Shown: positions 13,847 through 23,232 of the stretch, in pieces | Numbering within the stretch: position 1 is the stretch's first letter | Layout of the letters: each line of letters begins with the position of its first letter | NCBI GenBank assembly: GCA_031261565.1 | Contig: JAISJK010000083.1 | Span: 1 to 58,033, forward strand | DNA from: Candidatus Adiutrix sp. | GTDB lineage: Bacteria; Desulfobacterota; Desulfarculia; Adiutricales; Adiutricaceae | Direction: 5' to 3' | DNA: 58,033 bases | The notes under the pieces: model-generated | What the model was told of the DNA's origin: nothing | Database searches by the model: none | What the model saw: the letters and a program-made list of their open reading frames with translations, nothing else | Made by a program: the position numbers and the translations under genes

Positions 13847-15831
13847 ATTTTCCCCTCCAATTTTTGGGTTGGCCATTCCGGAAAACGAAGGAAAATAGAT
13901 CGTATTTCGTCTTTGCTTTCAGCTAGAAAGCTCACGATATCGGGGTCAAAGTGTTTTCCCGATTCCGTGAACATATATTCCATGGCCCGGTCGAAACTCC
14001 ATGTTTCTTTGTAGCAACGGGGGGAGACCAGGGCATCGAAAACATCGGCGACGGCGGTAATACGGGCGGACAGGGGGATATCCTCTTCGGCCAGACGGCC
14101 ATTATCGTTGGCCCCGCAGTAGCCCAGGCCGTTCCATTTCTGGTGGTGGTGAAGAGCTATTTCTTTAGCCAGGCTAATGATGGGCTCATTTTCCCTGGCC
14201 AATAAAGAGGCGCCCAGGGCCGTATGGCTCCGCATAATGGTGAACTCGACCTCGGTTAGTTTGCCCGGCTTCTGAAGGATGGAATCGGTGATGCCCAATT
14301 TACCGAGATCGTGAAGCATGGCGGCCATATAAATATCTTTTTGCTCGTTTCTAATATCGCTGACCAGGCGGCCCATTTTAACCGCGTGGCCTTGAAAGAG
14401 CCGGGCGGCCATGGCACCGACGCGCTCAGCGTGGGGCCCGGTTTCCGTGGGGTCGCGCAAAGCGGCAAAGTTGATCATGCGGTTGATGTTCTGGTAGATG
14501 CTGTTGCGGACAACAGTATTGCGCTCAATGATGTTGGCCGCTTCGTTGACCAATTTTTTTAGGGGAAGCTCCAAATCATGAGGAAATGGAGCCGGCCGCC
14601 CGGTGACCGGATCCAGGCTGTTGATGAGCTGCAGGACTCCGATCAGGCTCCCGGTGTGGGCGAAAAAAGGGATGGTGAGCATGGATTGAGTGCGGTAGCC
14701 GGTGATATCGTCGAATTCCCGGTTGAAAGTGTAATGCTCCCCGGCCATATCATAAACATCTTTTATGTTGACCGTCAGACCGGTGAAGGCGGCGTAGCCG
14801 ACGATTGACTGGTGAGAGATGGGCAGGTTGGCCGCATCGAAAGTGTATTTAATCTTTGGGTTGGCCTCAAAAAGGGCCTCATTTTGAGTGTAGGCGAAGT
14901 AAAGGCTGCCATCGTCGTTTACCAGAAAAATTGTGCCGGCCTCAGCCCCGGTTAATTCTCTGGTTTTGGACAGAATTTGATTGATAATGACTTTTTCGTC
15001 AGCGCTGTTGGCCAGTTTGGACAAAAAAATATTCATCCAATTGCTCAATTGCGGCTTATTGAATACCTGATGAGCGTAATTAACCGGCAGAGTCAGATTT
15101 AAACCTTCCCTGGCCACATACCGAATTTGCCCGCTGTTGTTGTTGCGTTGCTGCGACAGTACTTGCTGCCAGGCATCCAGTTCCACATCAGTCATGGTGG
15201 CTGGATGGTTGGTCAGCACCAGGCGCGGCACTCCGGCCTTCTCGGCCAGATCCAGCCAGTGGCCATTGGCCACCACCGCCAGATCCACATCGGTCAGGAG
15301 TTCCAGACCCTGGCCGGCGGCGGAAAAGTCGCTGGTCTCATTAAAACCGGCGTAAAAAAACGCGCCTTCATTGCTGACCAGCCTGTAGGCCAGCCCCTGG
15401 CGGGAATGGTTGACCTGACAGGCGCGGACATTCGCTTTTTCGTGGCCGGGCAGGGAAACAACATCATTGGGGTCAAGCAGACGCCGGCTGGGGTTGTTTT
15501 GGCCTGAAAGCAGCGGAGTGGTGAAGATGTATTGATCAAGCCAGCTCTCCAGTTGTCTGGGAAGATAGAGATGCACTTTCCAGAGAGGGGAGTAGAGAAT
15601 GCTGTTGGAGGCGAGGCCCAGCAAATGGTGGGGGTTGCCGGTGAGGAATATATGGCACTCGCCGCTTTCGGGCAGGCCGGAGCAGGCATTGAGCAAGCCG
15701 GTGCCCGCATCGAAGAAAACCCGGCATTCGGAAAGCCGGGCCTCGACTATGGCTGTGTTTCCTCCGTAGAAAGCGGTTTCCGGCGAAAAATTAGGGACGT
15801 TTTCTCTGATGCCTCTAATTATTATTTCCAT
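13828..15831 (-). CDS. Signalling protein: degenerate metallo-beta-lactamase fold, GAF and HD-GYP domains
   Basis: A 667-residue cytoplasmic regulator. The N-terminal 230 residues follow the YGGNT..VEAR...DAGTGL pattern of metallo-beta-lactamase-fold proteins, but the metal motif THTHWDH is replaced by LTGNPHHLLG, so this domain is probably non-catalytic. A GAF domain follows (about residues 265-430, GAEAGTIFLVNDDGSL). The C-terminal HD-GYP domain has HAERVG, HDLGKLGI (His-Asp near 504) and HHHQKWNGLGYC, where GYP is GYC. HD-GYP enzymes hydrolyse cyclic di-GMP. I chose ATG 15831 (MEIIIRGIREN) because the fold begins there; an ATG 60 bases upstream is in frame. The 3' end overlaps a small secreted-protein gene. 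Confidence 0.85.
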   Translation of the reverse strand: MEIIIRGIRENVPNFSPETAFYGGNTAIVEARLSECRVFFDAGTGLLNACSGLPESGECHIFLTGNPHHLLGLASNSILYSPLWKVHLYLPRQLESWLDQYIFTTPLLSGQNNPSRRLLDPNDVVSLPGHEKANVRACQVNHSRQGLAYRLVSNEGAFFYAGFNETSDFSAAGQGLELLTDVDLAVVANGHWLDLAEKAGVPRLVLTNHPATMTDVELDAWQQVLSQQRNNNSGQIRYVAREGLNLTLPVNYAHQVFNKPQLSNWMNIFLSKLANSADEKVIINQILSKTRELTGAEAGTIFLVNDDGSLYFAYTQNEALFEANPKIKYTFDAANLPISHQSIVGYAAFTGLTVNIKDVYDMAGEHYTFNREFDDITGYRTQSMLTIPFFAHTGSLIGVLQLINSLDPVTGRPAPFPHDLELPLKKLVNEAANIIERNTVVRNSIYQNINRMINFAALRDPTETGPHAERVGAMAARLFQGHAVKMGRLVSDIRNEQKDIYMAAMLHDLGKLGITDSILQKPGKLTEVEFTIMRSHTALGASLLARENEPIISLAKEIALHHHQKWNGLGYCGANDNGRLAEEDIPLSARITAVADVFDALVSPRCYKETWSFDRAMEYMFTESGKHFDPDIVSFLAESKDEIRSIFLRFPEWPTQKLEGKICHPEK

Positions 15832-15999
15832 AAAATTAATCTCTTGCCAAAATTGCATCACTCTAGGCAGCCGACTTAAAGACAGCTTCACAATTTGATT
15901 TTAACACAAATTAAAGCCAATTTTCCAATTTTTGGCCGGAAAATAAGCGGAGGCTCCCTGAAGAGCGGGAGAGGGCGCCGCCGGCCCGGCTGATTTTAG

Positions 16000-16028
16000 T
16001 TGCCCCGGCCCCCGATTAATCATATAAT
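16000..16028 (+). promoter_or_regulatory. Sigma-70-type promoter of the small Pro/Thr-rich protein
   Basis: TTGCCC (16000-16005) and a consensus TATAAT (16023-16028) are spaced 17 bp apart, 34 bp before the ATG at 16062. Confidence 0.6.
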
Positions 16029-16061
16029 GGAAGCAACTTTAACGATGAAAGGGAACCGCCC

Positions 16062-16274
16062 ATGAAGAAAACTATTTTAGCCCTGACCCTGACCCTGGCC
16101 CTGTGTTTGGCCGCCGTCCCGGTCTTCGCCGCTGGCGAGACCAGCCCGCCCGCGCCGACTCGTGATGACGAACCGGTCACCATACCAGCGCCAGATACTG
16201 ACAATACGGTCACCACCCCTCCCGTTGACGACCGGATGCCCGAGAAGGAACAGCCGGCTAAACCAGCCCAATAA
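16062..16274 (+). CDS. Small secreted Pro/Thr/Asp-rich protein
   Basis: A 70-residue protein beginning MKKTILALTLTLALCLAAVP with probable cleavage after VFA-A (about residue 23), leaving a mature peptide of under 50 residues. The peptide is almost wholly Pro, Thr, Asp, Glu and Ala and is predicted to be disordered. No domain is recognised. A 17-bp-spaced promoter and an intrinsic terminator closely bracket it, so it is a single-gene transcript, which supports it being real despite its size. AAAGGG serves as ribosome site. Function unknown. Confidence 0.7.
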   Translation: MKKTILALTLTLALCLAAVPVFAAGETSPPAPTRDDEPVTIPAPDTDNTVTTPPVDDRMPEKEQPAKPAQ

Positions 16275-16293
16275 CTGCCTTTAACGCGATTTT

Positions 16294-16330
16294 AAGCCGC
16301 TTTTCCTGATTTCAGGTAAAGCGGCTTTTT
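16294..16330 (+). terminator. Intrinsic terminator of the small secreted protein gene
   Basis: Stem AAGCCGCTTT (16294-16303) and AAAGCGGCTT (16318-16327) with an internally pairing loop, ending in a T run. Confidence 0.85.
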
Positions 16331-16380
16331 GATATTTTATTTTTAGAAGGAGTTGTGTGATAATGTTGCCCTGGCCCTCT

Positions 16381-17196
16381 TTAATGCCAGGGCGGCTTGG
16401 GCTGGGAAGTCATCTCAAACTCTTCCTGGCCGGGATAGTCGCTAAACTGCACCCTGACCCCCCAGATCGTCCAACTGGCCTTCATTTCCAGCAGCTTATA
16501 GGCTTCGCCCTGACAAAAGCCGGTGGCCACGAACCCTGAAGTCGGTTGCGAGGCGGCTATTTCCAGGTGAGTAATACCTGAGCAGTAGTCCGGCGGGGTC
16601 AGGCGGCCCATGAAATACTTAAATACCCGCGATTCCGGCCCGCTGTAATCCACATCAATATGCGGCCGGCGGCGGCGCAGCAAGTCCCGCTTGATATTCA
16701 GCAGGTCAGCCCGGATGATTTCCGGAGAATCTTCGGTATTCAGCCGCTTGAGGGCGGTCGGAGAGACCTGGCTCACCACTGCCGGCGTTGTCCGGCCCCA
16801 GCTCAGCACCAGGATAATGGCCAGCAGAGGCAGGCTCAGGAGAGCCAGGCCGATGTATTGACAGGCGGTCTCCGACAGAGCCGGAGCGGGAAAGACGATG
16901 ATCTCCCCCGGCTCAAAGTCTTCCAGCCCCTTGTCCGGCTGGCCGGCCCGATTTTTGTCTTTCAGGCGGTCAAGGAGCTTCTGGCTGGCCTCGTCCCGGC
17001 CCGGGCGGGTCGGGCTGGCCTGGGCGGTTGGCGGCTCCTGAAAGGGGCGGGCCAAGTCAACGGCCGCCTGGCCGCCCGGTTTGAGGAAAAAGCGATCCCG
17101 GCACTTGGGACAGCGGGCCCAGCCCCCGGCCGCCGGGATATGGTCATCGGGCACTTGCAGTTTGGCCTGGCAGCTCGGGCAGGTCAATTTTACCAT
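16381..17196 (-). CDS. MJ0042-type zinc-ribbon membrane protein of unknown function
   Basis: A 271-residue protein. The N terminus LTCPSCQAKLQVPDDHIP...ARCPKCRDRF is a CxxC...CxxC zinc ribbon of the MJ0042 (zinc_ribbon_5) type. A low-complexity Pro/Ala/Arg linker of about 75 residues follows, then one transmembrane helix (IGLALLSLPLLAIILVL, about residues 115-135). The remaining 130 residues form an extracytoplasmic domain that I cannot assign; it has one internal Cys pair (DYCSG and GFCQG). This ribbon-linker-helix layout is common in deltaproteobacterial membrane proteins. It lies downstream of pilY1 on the same strand but is separated by a hairpin, so membership of the pilus operon is uncertain. 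Confidence 0.75.
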   Translation of the reverse strand: MVKLTCPSCQAKLQVPDDHIPAAGGWARCPKCRDRFFLKPGGQAAVDLARPFQEPPTAQASPTRPGRDEASQKLLDRLKDKNRAGQPDKGLEDFEPGEIIVFPAPALSETACQYIGLALLSLPLLAIILVLSWGRTTPAVVSQVSPTALKRLNTEDSPEIIRADLLNIKRDLLRRRRPHIDVDYSGPESRVFKYFMGRLTPPDYCSGITHLEIAASQPTSGFVATGFCQGEAYKLLEMKASWTIWGVRVQFSDYPGQEEFEMTSQPKPPWH

Positions 17197-17222
17197 GGAT
17201 CACCCTAGTATCACCTATTAAG

Positions 17223-17253
17223 GGGGAGCCGGCCTCTGGTCGGCCGGCTCCCC
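17223..17253 (-). terminator. GC-rich stem-loop after pilY1
   Basis: A 12-bp perfect stem (GGGGAGCCGGCC and GGCCGGCTCCCC) with a 7-base loop lies 27 bp after the pilY1 stop and 27 bp before the zinc-ribbon gene. It has no clear T-tract in the direction of transcription, so termination may be partial. Confidence 0.55.
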
Positions 17254-17279
17254 TTACCTGTTTCAGCCTTCCCTGTTCC

Positions 17280-20200
17280 TTACAACAGGTCTTTAAACAG
17301 GAGATTATCGTCATCAGGCGCCTGGCCCTCCTTCAGGTCAAAGCCCAGATCCAAAACCTCCCGCCAGGAGATAAAGCCCACATCCGGCGGCTCGTCCACA
17401 TTGACCATGTTCCGGTTGGAGTTAAAGCTGGTGTTGCCGTAAACTGTGCCGGCCCCGGTTTTCAGCACCCAGGCCTCGGAGGCCATGCCCGCCCCGGAAT
17501 TTTTGACCCCGGTTATCCTGGTCTCCTTATGGCCGCTGGCCGTGGCCAGGGCCGATTCCTGAACCTCTTCAAAGCCGCCATAGCCGCCCATGTAGGGGGC
17601 CGGCAGGCCGGTGAACAGATCCACCACATTCAGGTAGCTCTGGCCGGAGGGGTCGCAGATATTATTCGAGGTCTGATAGCTGGTGAAGATCATATTCGAC
17701 CGGCCATTGGACAGCGCGTCTATCTTGGGCTGGGTGGTGACCACCTCAAAGACCGTCCGGCCCGGCCCCTTATAGTCAGGGTCGTCATTGAGCGCTTTCC
17801 AGCTCTCCAGTTTGCGCTTGTAACCGCGCACCGTGTCGTCCTTCAGGAGTTTGGTTCTGAGCGCAGAATATCCGGGCGCATTGGTCGCCGGCTCAATGGC
17901 ACCGCTGGGATAGACGGTAATCCCGCTGTTATCCAGAATCTGGTTGTCATTGGGTATTTCCGCGTAAGTCAAACCACCGGCGGCGGTGAGAATCTCCTTG
18001 AGGCCCCAGATGTATTGGTCGTGGTTGTTGCAGCAGTCTATAAATTCGCCGGTCTCGGGGTTCGGAGCCGTGGCCCCGCAGGGGATCAGATCCATGGTGC
18101 CCCAGACCCGGCCCGTCCCAAAGACCACCCAGATGTTGCCAAAGACATCATAAGCCGAGTTGACCGACCCGGTCACTGGTTTGTCGGTCTTGATCATCCG
18201 GGCCAGCTTCCACTGATCCGGCGTCAGGGGGGCGCCGGAAACAGCATGGGCCATCTGGAGGCGGTAAACCGCGCCGGTGTCTTTATCCAAAGTTCCGACT
18301 TTATCCCCGGAGGTCAGGCCCAGATAGACCACATGGTGGAACCATTCGGCGTCATCAGTTTTCTGACCGGTCACATTGGTGGCCAGGGGGGTGAAGGAGT
18401 AGTTAAAAAAGCTCTTGTCTTCGGTGACCACCAGGGGGTCATCATCCGAGTAATTTTCCGGGTGTTGGTCGCGATCCCTCACCAATTTCCCGGTCAGGGC
18501 GTCCAGCACGATCAGACGGGCCTTTTGGGTGCTGCGGCCCTCGTAGGCCCTGAGGGCGTTGACGGCATCGGGCACCATTTTTCCGCTTTGCAGGAAGTCG
18601 CTAGTGGGCCCGCTGGGCAGGACGGCATACCATTTATCCCCCTGGCGCACAATGGTGGGTGAGGCCGCCGACAGGCCCAGTTCCCCGGAGCTGTAGCGCC
18701 ACAGCAGTTTGGGCGTCTTTTCCGAATCGGTCACATCCAGGGCGAAAAACTCGGAGTAAGAGATACTGCCGTCGCCCAGCTCTATTGACCGGCCCCCCAG
18801 GCGCAGGCCGATGAGCATGATGGTGCGCCAGTTGGGGCCGTCTTTAATGTCCACAATGTAGGGCACCAAGTCCACAAAATAGCTGTGCTCATACAGTTTG
18901 CTGGCCAGCCACTGCAGATGGGGTAAGACCGAGGGGGGGACGTAGGCCCACAATTCCGCCCCCAGGGGGTGGGAGACGCCGAGGGGCGGATCCCGGGGGT
19001 CGTCTTCTTGATAGCCGGCCTGGCCATCAAACAGCGAGCCGAAATAGCCCAGGTTGACCGCGTGCAGCATACCGTCATTAGAGCCGAAATAGGTCACCTG
19101 ACGGCGCTGAGAGACCGCAGATTTGTAAGCCGCGTAACTCTTGTCCCCATAGAGAAGGTCATAATTATTCAGGGGCACGCCCACAATCAGCGGCTTGGAG
19201 TTGATGACATCGCCCAGACGCCAGACCCCCGAGGCGCCCCAGGGCAGGGTGGCCGTGCGGTTGCGGTATTTGGCCAAATCAGTGCCCCGGATATATTTAA
19301 TAATATCCCCGGCCTCGTCCACATCGGTCTGGGCCATCAGGGTCTTGAGGGCGGCTTTGTGGTCGCTGACAAAGGGATAATCTTTTATCTCAATACCGCC
19401 CGACCAGTCTGAGTTGCCGTCCGGGGCTATGGCGCCGTAGTAAGTGTAAATTTTGCGGTCATCCGCGTCCATGCTGGAAACCCGCTCGGCCGCGTTCCAG
19501 ACGGTCTTCAGGCCATCCAGGGATGTGTTGGCGGGCTTGCAGAGACTCAAGGTCGGGTAGCTGGTGTGGGGCGGGTGCACATCCGTAGGCAAGATCTGGC
19601 CGCCCAGGTTGTTGCCGTAGGGGTCGTGGCAGAGATAGATCGTGGGCATCCCGATCTCGCCCGAGGGCGGGGGGATCATATGCACAATCTTGTCGCCCTT
19701 TTCCCCGTCATAGGGGTAAGGTTTCCCGGCGTTGGCCGGGTCAGCGGCCCAGGCCGCTGCGCTGGGGACGGCCTTGATATCCAGTTTTCCGTTGAGGTTG
19801 GAGTCTTCCCGAAGGTTGCCCCACTTGTCCACAAACAGGCCGTAAACCGAGCCGACCCAGCTCAGTTTGTTCTCGGCGTTGACCGGATCCTGATATTCAG
19901 TGTAATACTGGGTCTGGATGGAGATGCCCCCGCCCAGCACCGTGTTGATGGAGGCCGAGTTGGCCGTGCCGGTGGCCACGCTGTTGGCGATGGCCTCAAA
20001 GGCCGCCCCGAGCTGCTCGGGCAACTCGCTCATATTCTCCACGCCAAAGTAGTTGTAGGGGTCGTCTTTCTTGGGCCCGGAGCCGCCCCGCTTCCATTCA
20101 AGGTCAACATCGGGTTTGCCGTTGCCGTTGCTGTCTTTAAAGCCGCCGTATTTGGCCGCCAGCCACAGGGGGTTGGGCAGCTTGGCGATCTGGGTGGCGC

Positions 20201-23200
20201 TGGTGTCAAACAGGAAGGAGCGCACCTGAACAAAACGGGGGTAGCTGTTATTGGTTGTCCCGGTGCCGCAGACCTGAGCCGGCGCGGGGCAGACAGCGCC
20301 GATGCAGTAGGCGGCGCTCTCCTGTGGGGTGAGCTGGTTTTGGTTGGTATAGCCGGAGAAGGGGCACTCCCAGGGGGTCAGCAGGGCATCCGACAGTTGA
20401 GTCGGGTTGGTATGCTTATACGGCAAACCAGCGCTGGCCGAACAACCTATTCCTGGCGGGTTATCGTTGCCGGTGCAACCAAAGTTGTAGTCCCCGGTCA
20501 AAACCGTGGGCGCAAAAGTCGCGTCCGCAAATTCCGCCGCGCCGTAGTAGTAGTAGTGGCCATCATAGCCGGCCTCAATGTAGGCCCCGGGGCGGGTTAC
20601 GCCGCTGATGGTGTAGCCGCCATGGCCAAACATGTTGACGGCCGAGCCCAGCGTGGCGTTTTGAATGGCCACCCCAACGATATTGTAGTTGGTGATGTCC
20701 AGGGGCTGGGGATTGGAGTTGGTGGCATCCTTGTAGGGATCCTTAAACGGGTAATAATATCCGCTGATATAATTGGCGGCGGTGGGGTTCTGCCTGGCCC
20801 TCCAGGCGGCAACGCAGGTTCTGGCCTGAGCGCTTTTATTGTCCGCGACCCGGCAGGTTCTTAGGGGGCCGCTGTTGATAAAAACCGGCTCAGTCTCGCG
20901 AAAGGCCTGCGGAGTGCTGCTGTCGGTCAGCATGATGATGTCAAAGTTGTTAAAAACATCCCGCTCCATGTTATTGCTGCCGCCGCCTTGAACCCAGGAT
21001 GGGGTGGTGCAGTATTCAAAGTTGGTGCCGAATTTGAGCCGGAAAGGTCGTTTATGGGCGTCAACCTCCCAAGAATCCACAAAAAAGTTCATGAGAGTCC
21101 GGAGCTTGGTGGCCTCAATATCCCGGGCCACGGTGATGGGCATGAGGGTCAGGTTGCGCTGCTCATCCACGGTGAGGGTGATATCCGGGAAGTTGCCGGG
21201 GATGCCCACGGCAAAAAGGTCAGCGGGCTTTTCCACATAAGCCCCCTCCGGGGTCTCGCCTTTGAGGTTAAAGATATCATGGGTGTGAGCGTAATAGGCC
21301 ACGGCCGACAGGCTGTAGCCGCCCTCCAGGCTGGGCTCGGAGGGGCAATGACCATTGATGTCCCTTAGGCCGTTGGCCAAAACATCCGGGGTGCAGGTGC
21401 CCCGGGGCTGGTGAGCATAAAAGAAATGCTTGCCGGACAAAGCGGTGGTCAATTTTTCCTGGTTGGTAATCAGATCCAGATAAGCGTCGATGCTGAAGGT
21501 GGCCGGCAGACCGCTGGCGCTGGGGATGGCCTTCAGCCTCGGGGCGGCGTTCAACTGGTTGGTGTTGGGAAAGGTATTGCGGTCGTGGTCGGTGAATATC
21601 TCGCTCAGGAGCAGGATAATCGGCTTGGGGCAGTTGAGCGCGTCCACCCCCAGGTTCGGCCGGGCCGCCTTGCTCCAATCGGCAATCACAGGAAGCTGGG
21701 AGCTGTTGGTGGGACTGTCATAGAGCGGAACCGCAACTTCACCGGCGCCCGGCGAATAATTGGTGGTGGGGGCCAAGCCCGTGCCGTCCAGGTTGCGGGC
21801 CAGATAGCGCACGGCCTCGAAAACCATCTCCCCCAGGGGGTTGCCGGCCTGGGTGCCGTCTGTGTAACTGGAGCCATTTTGGTTAGTCATGTAACCAGGG
21901 TAGCCGGTAATGGTGAAGCGATCGATGGTGTCGATCAGGCCCGGCCTTTTAATGGTGCCGTTAGTGTAGTTGACGTAGTTGTTAAAGGGCTGGATATGGT
22001 GCCGGACAACCCCGCCCTCCCAGCGGGTGGTGCTCTGCATGGTGCCGGTCAGCAGGCCAAAATACATATCGCCGGTTTCCCCGTATTTCTGCAACAGGCC
22101 GATGGGCTTGTAACTGGCGCCATAATTCCGGCAGTCTTCATTGAGGCCCAGATTGTTCTTGTCGCAGACCTGCACCCGGGCGATGAAGCGCCGGGCGGCC
22201 TGGTTGGCCGGTTTTTTGGCGTAGCCCGTGGTGGCGAAAGCCCGGCCGCCCGGGCCATAGAGCAGGTTGTTGTCATCGGGCAGCGAACCGCCGCCGTGAT
22301 CCCCGACCCAGTCCCAGATGCGCACCGGCGTTTTATAGGCCGGGTGCCAGTTGCTGGAGGGGACATCGGCCGCCACCATGAACAGCGGGTCGGCTGATTT
22401 GGTGCGGGCCGTATATGGAGCGAAGTTGTTGATGTTGCCGGTGTAGTGGGAGCTACGGCACCAGAAGTGCAGGGTATTGGGTTTCGGCCGGATGTAGCCG
22501 GTAAAGCTGGGGATGTCATACCAGGGGGAAGATTTGGCGTAACTAAACCAGAGGTTGTCGGCCGGCAGTTCCCCGCCCCAGTTATGGGCGTTGGCCGGCA
22601 GGTAGGAGGTCAGCTCCAATACCGTCTGGGCGGCTGTGTCAGTGCGGCGCTTGCCGCCGTAAAGCACCTTGCGGATGGCGTCAATGCGGCTGGTGGTGGC
22701 GAAATTGAGCCAGTTGCCGTGCCACTGGCCCTGCCCATCCACCGTGGCCTTAGTGCGGTCGCAGACGCCGTGTTTATCTGTGCGCGGCACCCGGATGCCG
22801 GCGTTCCGGTAGTCGCTGCCGTTGATTTTTTTGCTCCGGCTACTGATCTCGGGCGGCACCAGGGCCTCAAGCTGGTCGGCCGTCTGGGTTTTATCAGTCG
22901 GCCCGACCCGCTTGAACATGGTCTCGTCATGTTCATAGCAGGAGTCGGAATCAAAATAGCCCACATAGGTGATGTCCGGGTTAAAGCCGATATCAATAAT
23001 CCCATCCCCGTCCAGGTCGGTCAGGCCATTGTAGGCCGGGTAAAACAGCTTCCAGTCCCGCTCCACCACCATCATCACCTGGGGGATGGTGCGGCCCTGC
23101 AGCCAGAAGGGGGTGGCCATATAATTGTCTATATCAGCGGCCCTGGCCGCCGGAGCCAAAATCATCATCAGCAGACCGGCCCAGGCCGATAACCTTAAAT

Positions 23201-23207
23201 TTTTCAT
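17280..23207 (-). CDS. pilY1: PilY1-like type IV pilus tip-associated protein
   Basis: Large secreted protein of 1975 residues, against about 1160 in Pseudomonas PilY1. The signal peptide MKNLRLSAWAGLLMMILAP ends near AARA-A. The start is ATG 23207 with AAGGAGAG; a longer frame to 23426 would run into pilX. Near residue 60, DLDGDGIIDIGF is an EF-hand/dockerin-like calcium loop; DSNGNGKPDVD and DSNLNGKLDIK occur mid-protein. The last 650 residues hold the PilY1 beta-propeller: TYFGSNDGMLHAVN, WRTIMLIGLRLGGRS, FFALDVTD, IWVVFGTGRVWG. PilY1 sits at the pilus tip and primes assembly with the minor pilins, which are encoded just upstream here. The N-terminal 1200 residues, where adhesins carry lineage-specific binding domains, are not assigned. 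Confidence 0.88.
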   Translation of the reverse strand: MKNLRLSAWAGLLMMILAPAARAADIDNYMATPFWLQGRTIPQVMMVVERDWKLFYPAYNGLTDLDGDGIIDIGFNPDITYVGYFDSDSCYEHDETMFKRVGPTDKTQTADQLEALVPPEISSRSKKINGSDYRNAGIRVPRTDKHGVCDRTKATVDGQGQWHGNWLNFATTSRIDAIRKVLYGGKRRTDTAAQTVLELTSYLPANAHNWGGELPADNLWFSYAKSSPWYDIPSFTGYIRPKPNTLHFWCRSSHYTGNINNFAPYTARTKSADPLFMVAADVPSSNWHPAYKTPVRIWDWVGDHGGGSLPDDNNLLYGPGGRAFATTGYAKKPANQAARRFIARVQVCDKNNLGLNEDCRNYGASYKPIGLLQKYGETGDMYFGLLTGTMQSTTRWEGGVVRHHIQPFNNYVNYTNGTIKRPGLIDTIDRFTITGYPGYMTNQNGSSYTDGTQAGNPLGEMVFEAVRYLARNLDGTGLAPTTNYSPGAGEVAVPLYDSPTNSSQLPVIADWSKAARPNLGVDALNCPKPIILLLSEIFTDHDRNTFPNTNQLNAAPRLKAIPSASGLPATFSIDAYLDLITNQEKLTTALSGKHFFYAHQPRGTCTPDVLANGLRDINGHCPSEPSLEGGYSLSAVAYYAHTHDIFNLKGETPEGAYVEKPADLFAVGIPGNFPDITLTVDEQRNLTLMPITVARDIEATKLRTLMNFFVDSWEVDAHKRPFRLKFGTNFEYCTTPSWVQGGGSNNMERDVFNNFDIIMLTDSSTPQAFRETEPVFINSGPLRTCRVADNKSAQARTCVAAWRARQNPTAANYISGYYYPFKDPYKDATNSNPQPLDITNYNIVGVAIQNATLGSAVNMFGHGGYTISGVTRPGAYIEAGYDGHYYYYGAAEFADATFAPTVLTGDYNFGCTGNDNPPGIGCSASAGLPYKHTNPTQLSDALLTPWECPFSGYTNQNQLTPQESAAYCIGAVCPAPAQVCGTGTTNNSYPRFVQVRSFLFDTSATQIAKLPNPLWLAAKYGGFKDSNGNGKPDVDLEWKRGGSGPKKDDPYNYFGVENMSELPEQLGAAFEAIANSVATGTANSASINTVLGGGISIQTQYYTEYQDPVNAENKLSWVGSVYGLFVDKWGNLREDSNLNGKLDIKAVPSAAAWAADPANAGKPYPYDGEKGDKIVHMIPPPSGEIGMPTIYLCHDPYGNNLGGQILPTDVHPPHTSYPTLSLCKPANTSLDGLKTVWNAAERVSSMDADDRKIYTYYGAIAPDGNSDWSGGIEIKDYPFVSDHKAALKTLMAQTDVDEAGDIIKYIRGTDLAKYRNRTATLPWGASGVWRLGDVINSKPLIVGVPLNNYDLLYGDKSYAAYKSAVSQRRQVTYFGSNDGMLHAVNLGYFGSLFDGQAGYQEDDPRDPPLGVSHPLGAELWAYVPPSVLPHLQWLASKLYEHSYFVDLVPYIVDIKDGPNWRTIMLIGLRLGGRSIELGDGSISYSEFFALDVTDSEKTPKLLWRYSSGELGLSAASPTIVRQGDKWYAVLPSGPTSDFLQSGKMVPDAVNALRAYEGRSTQKARLIVLDALTGKLVRDRDQHPENYSDDDPLVVTEDKSFFNYSFTPLATNVTGQKTDDAEWFHHVVYLGLTSGDKVGTLDKDTGAVYRLQMAHAVSGAPLTPDQWKLARMIKTDKPVTGSVNSAYDVFGNIWVVFGTGRVWGTMDLIPCGATAPNPETGEFIDCCNNHDQYIWGLKEILTAAGGLTYAEIPNDNQILDNSGITVYPSGAIEPATNAPGYSALRTKLLKDDTVRGYKRKLESWKALNDDPDYKGPGRTVFEVVTTQPKIDALSNGRSNMIFTSYQTSNNICDPSGQSYLNVVDLFTGLPAPYMGGYGGFEEVQESALATASGHKETRITGVKNSGAGMASEAWVLKTGAGTVYGNTSFNSNRNMVNVDEPPDVGFISWREVLDLGFDLKEGQAPDDDNLLFKDLL

Positions 23208-23232
23208 AACAACTCTCCTTATCCTGGCTGCC

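Noticed and set aside
19566-20864. 432-codon plus-strand frame inside pilY1
   Set aside because: It lies wholly within the well-supported pilY1 gene on the other strand and has no motif or ribosome site.
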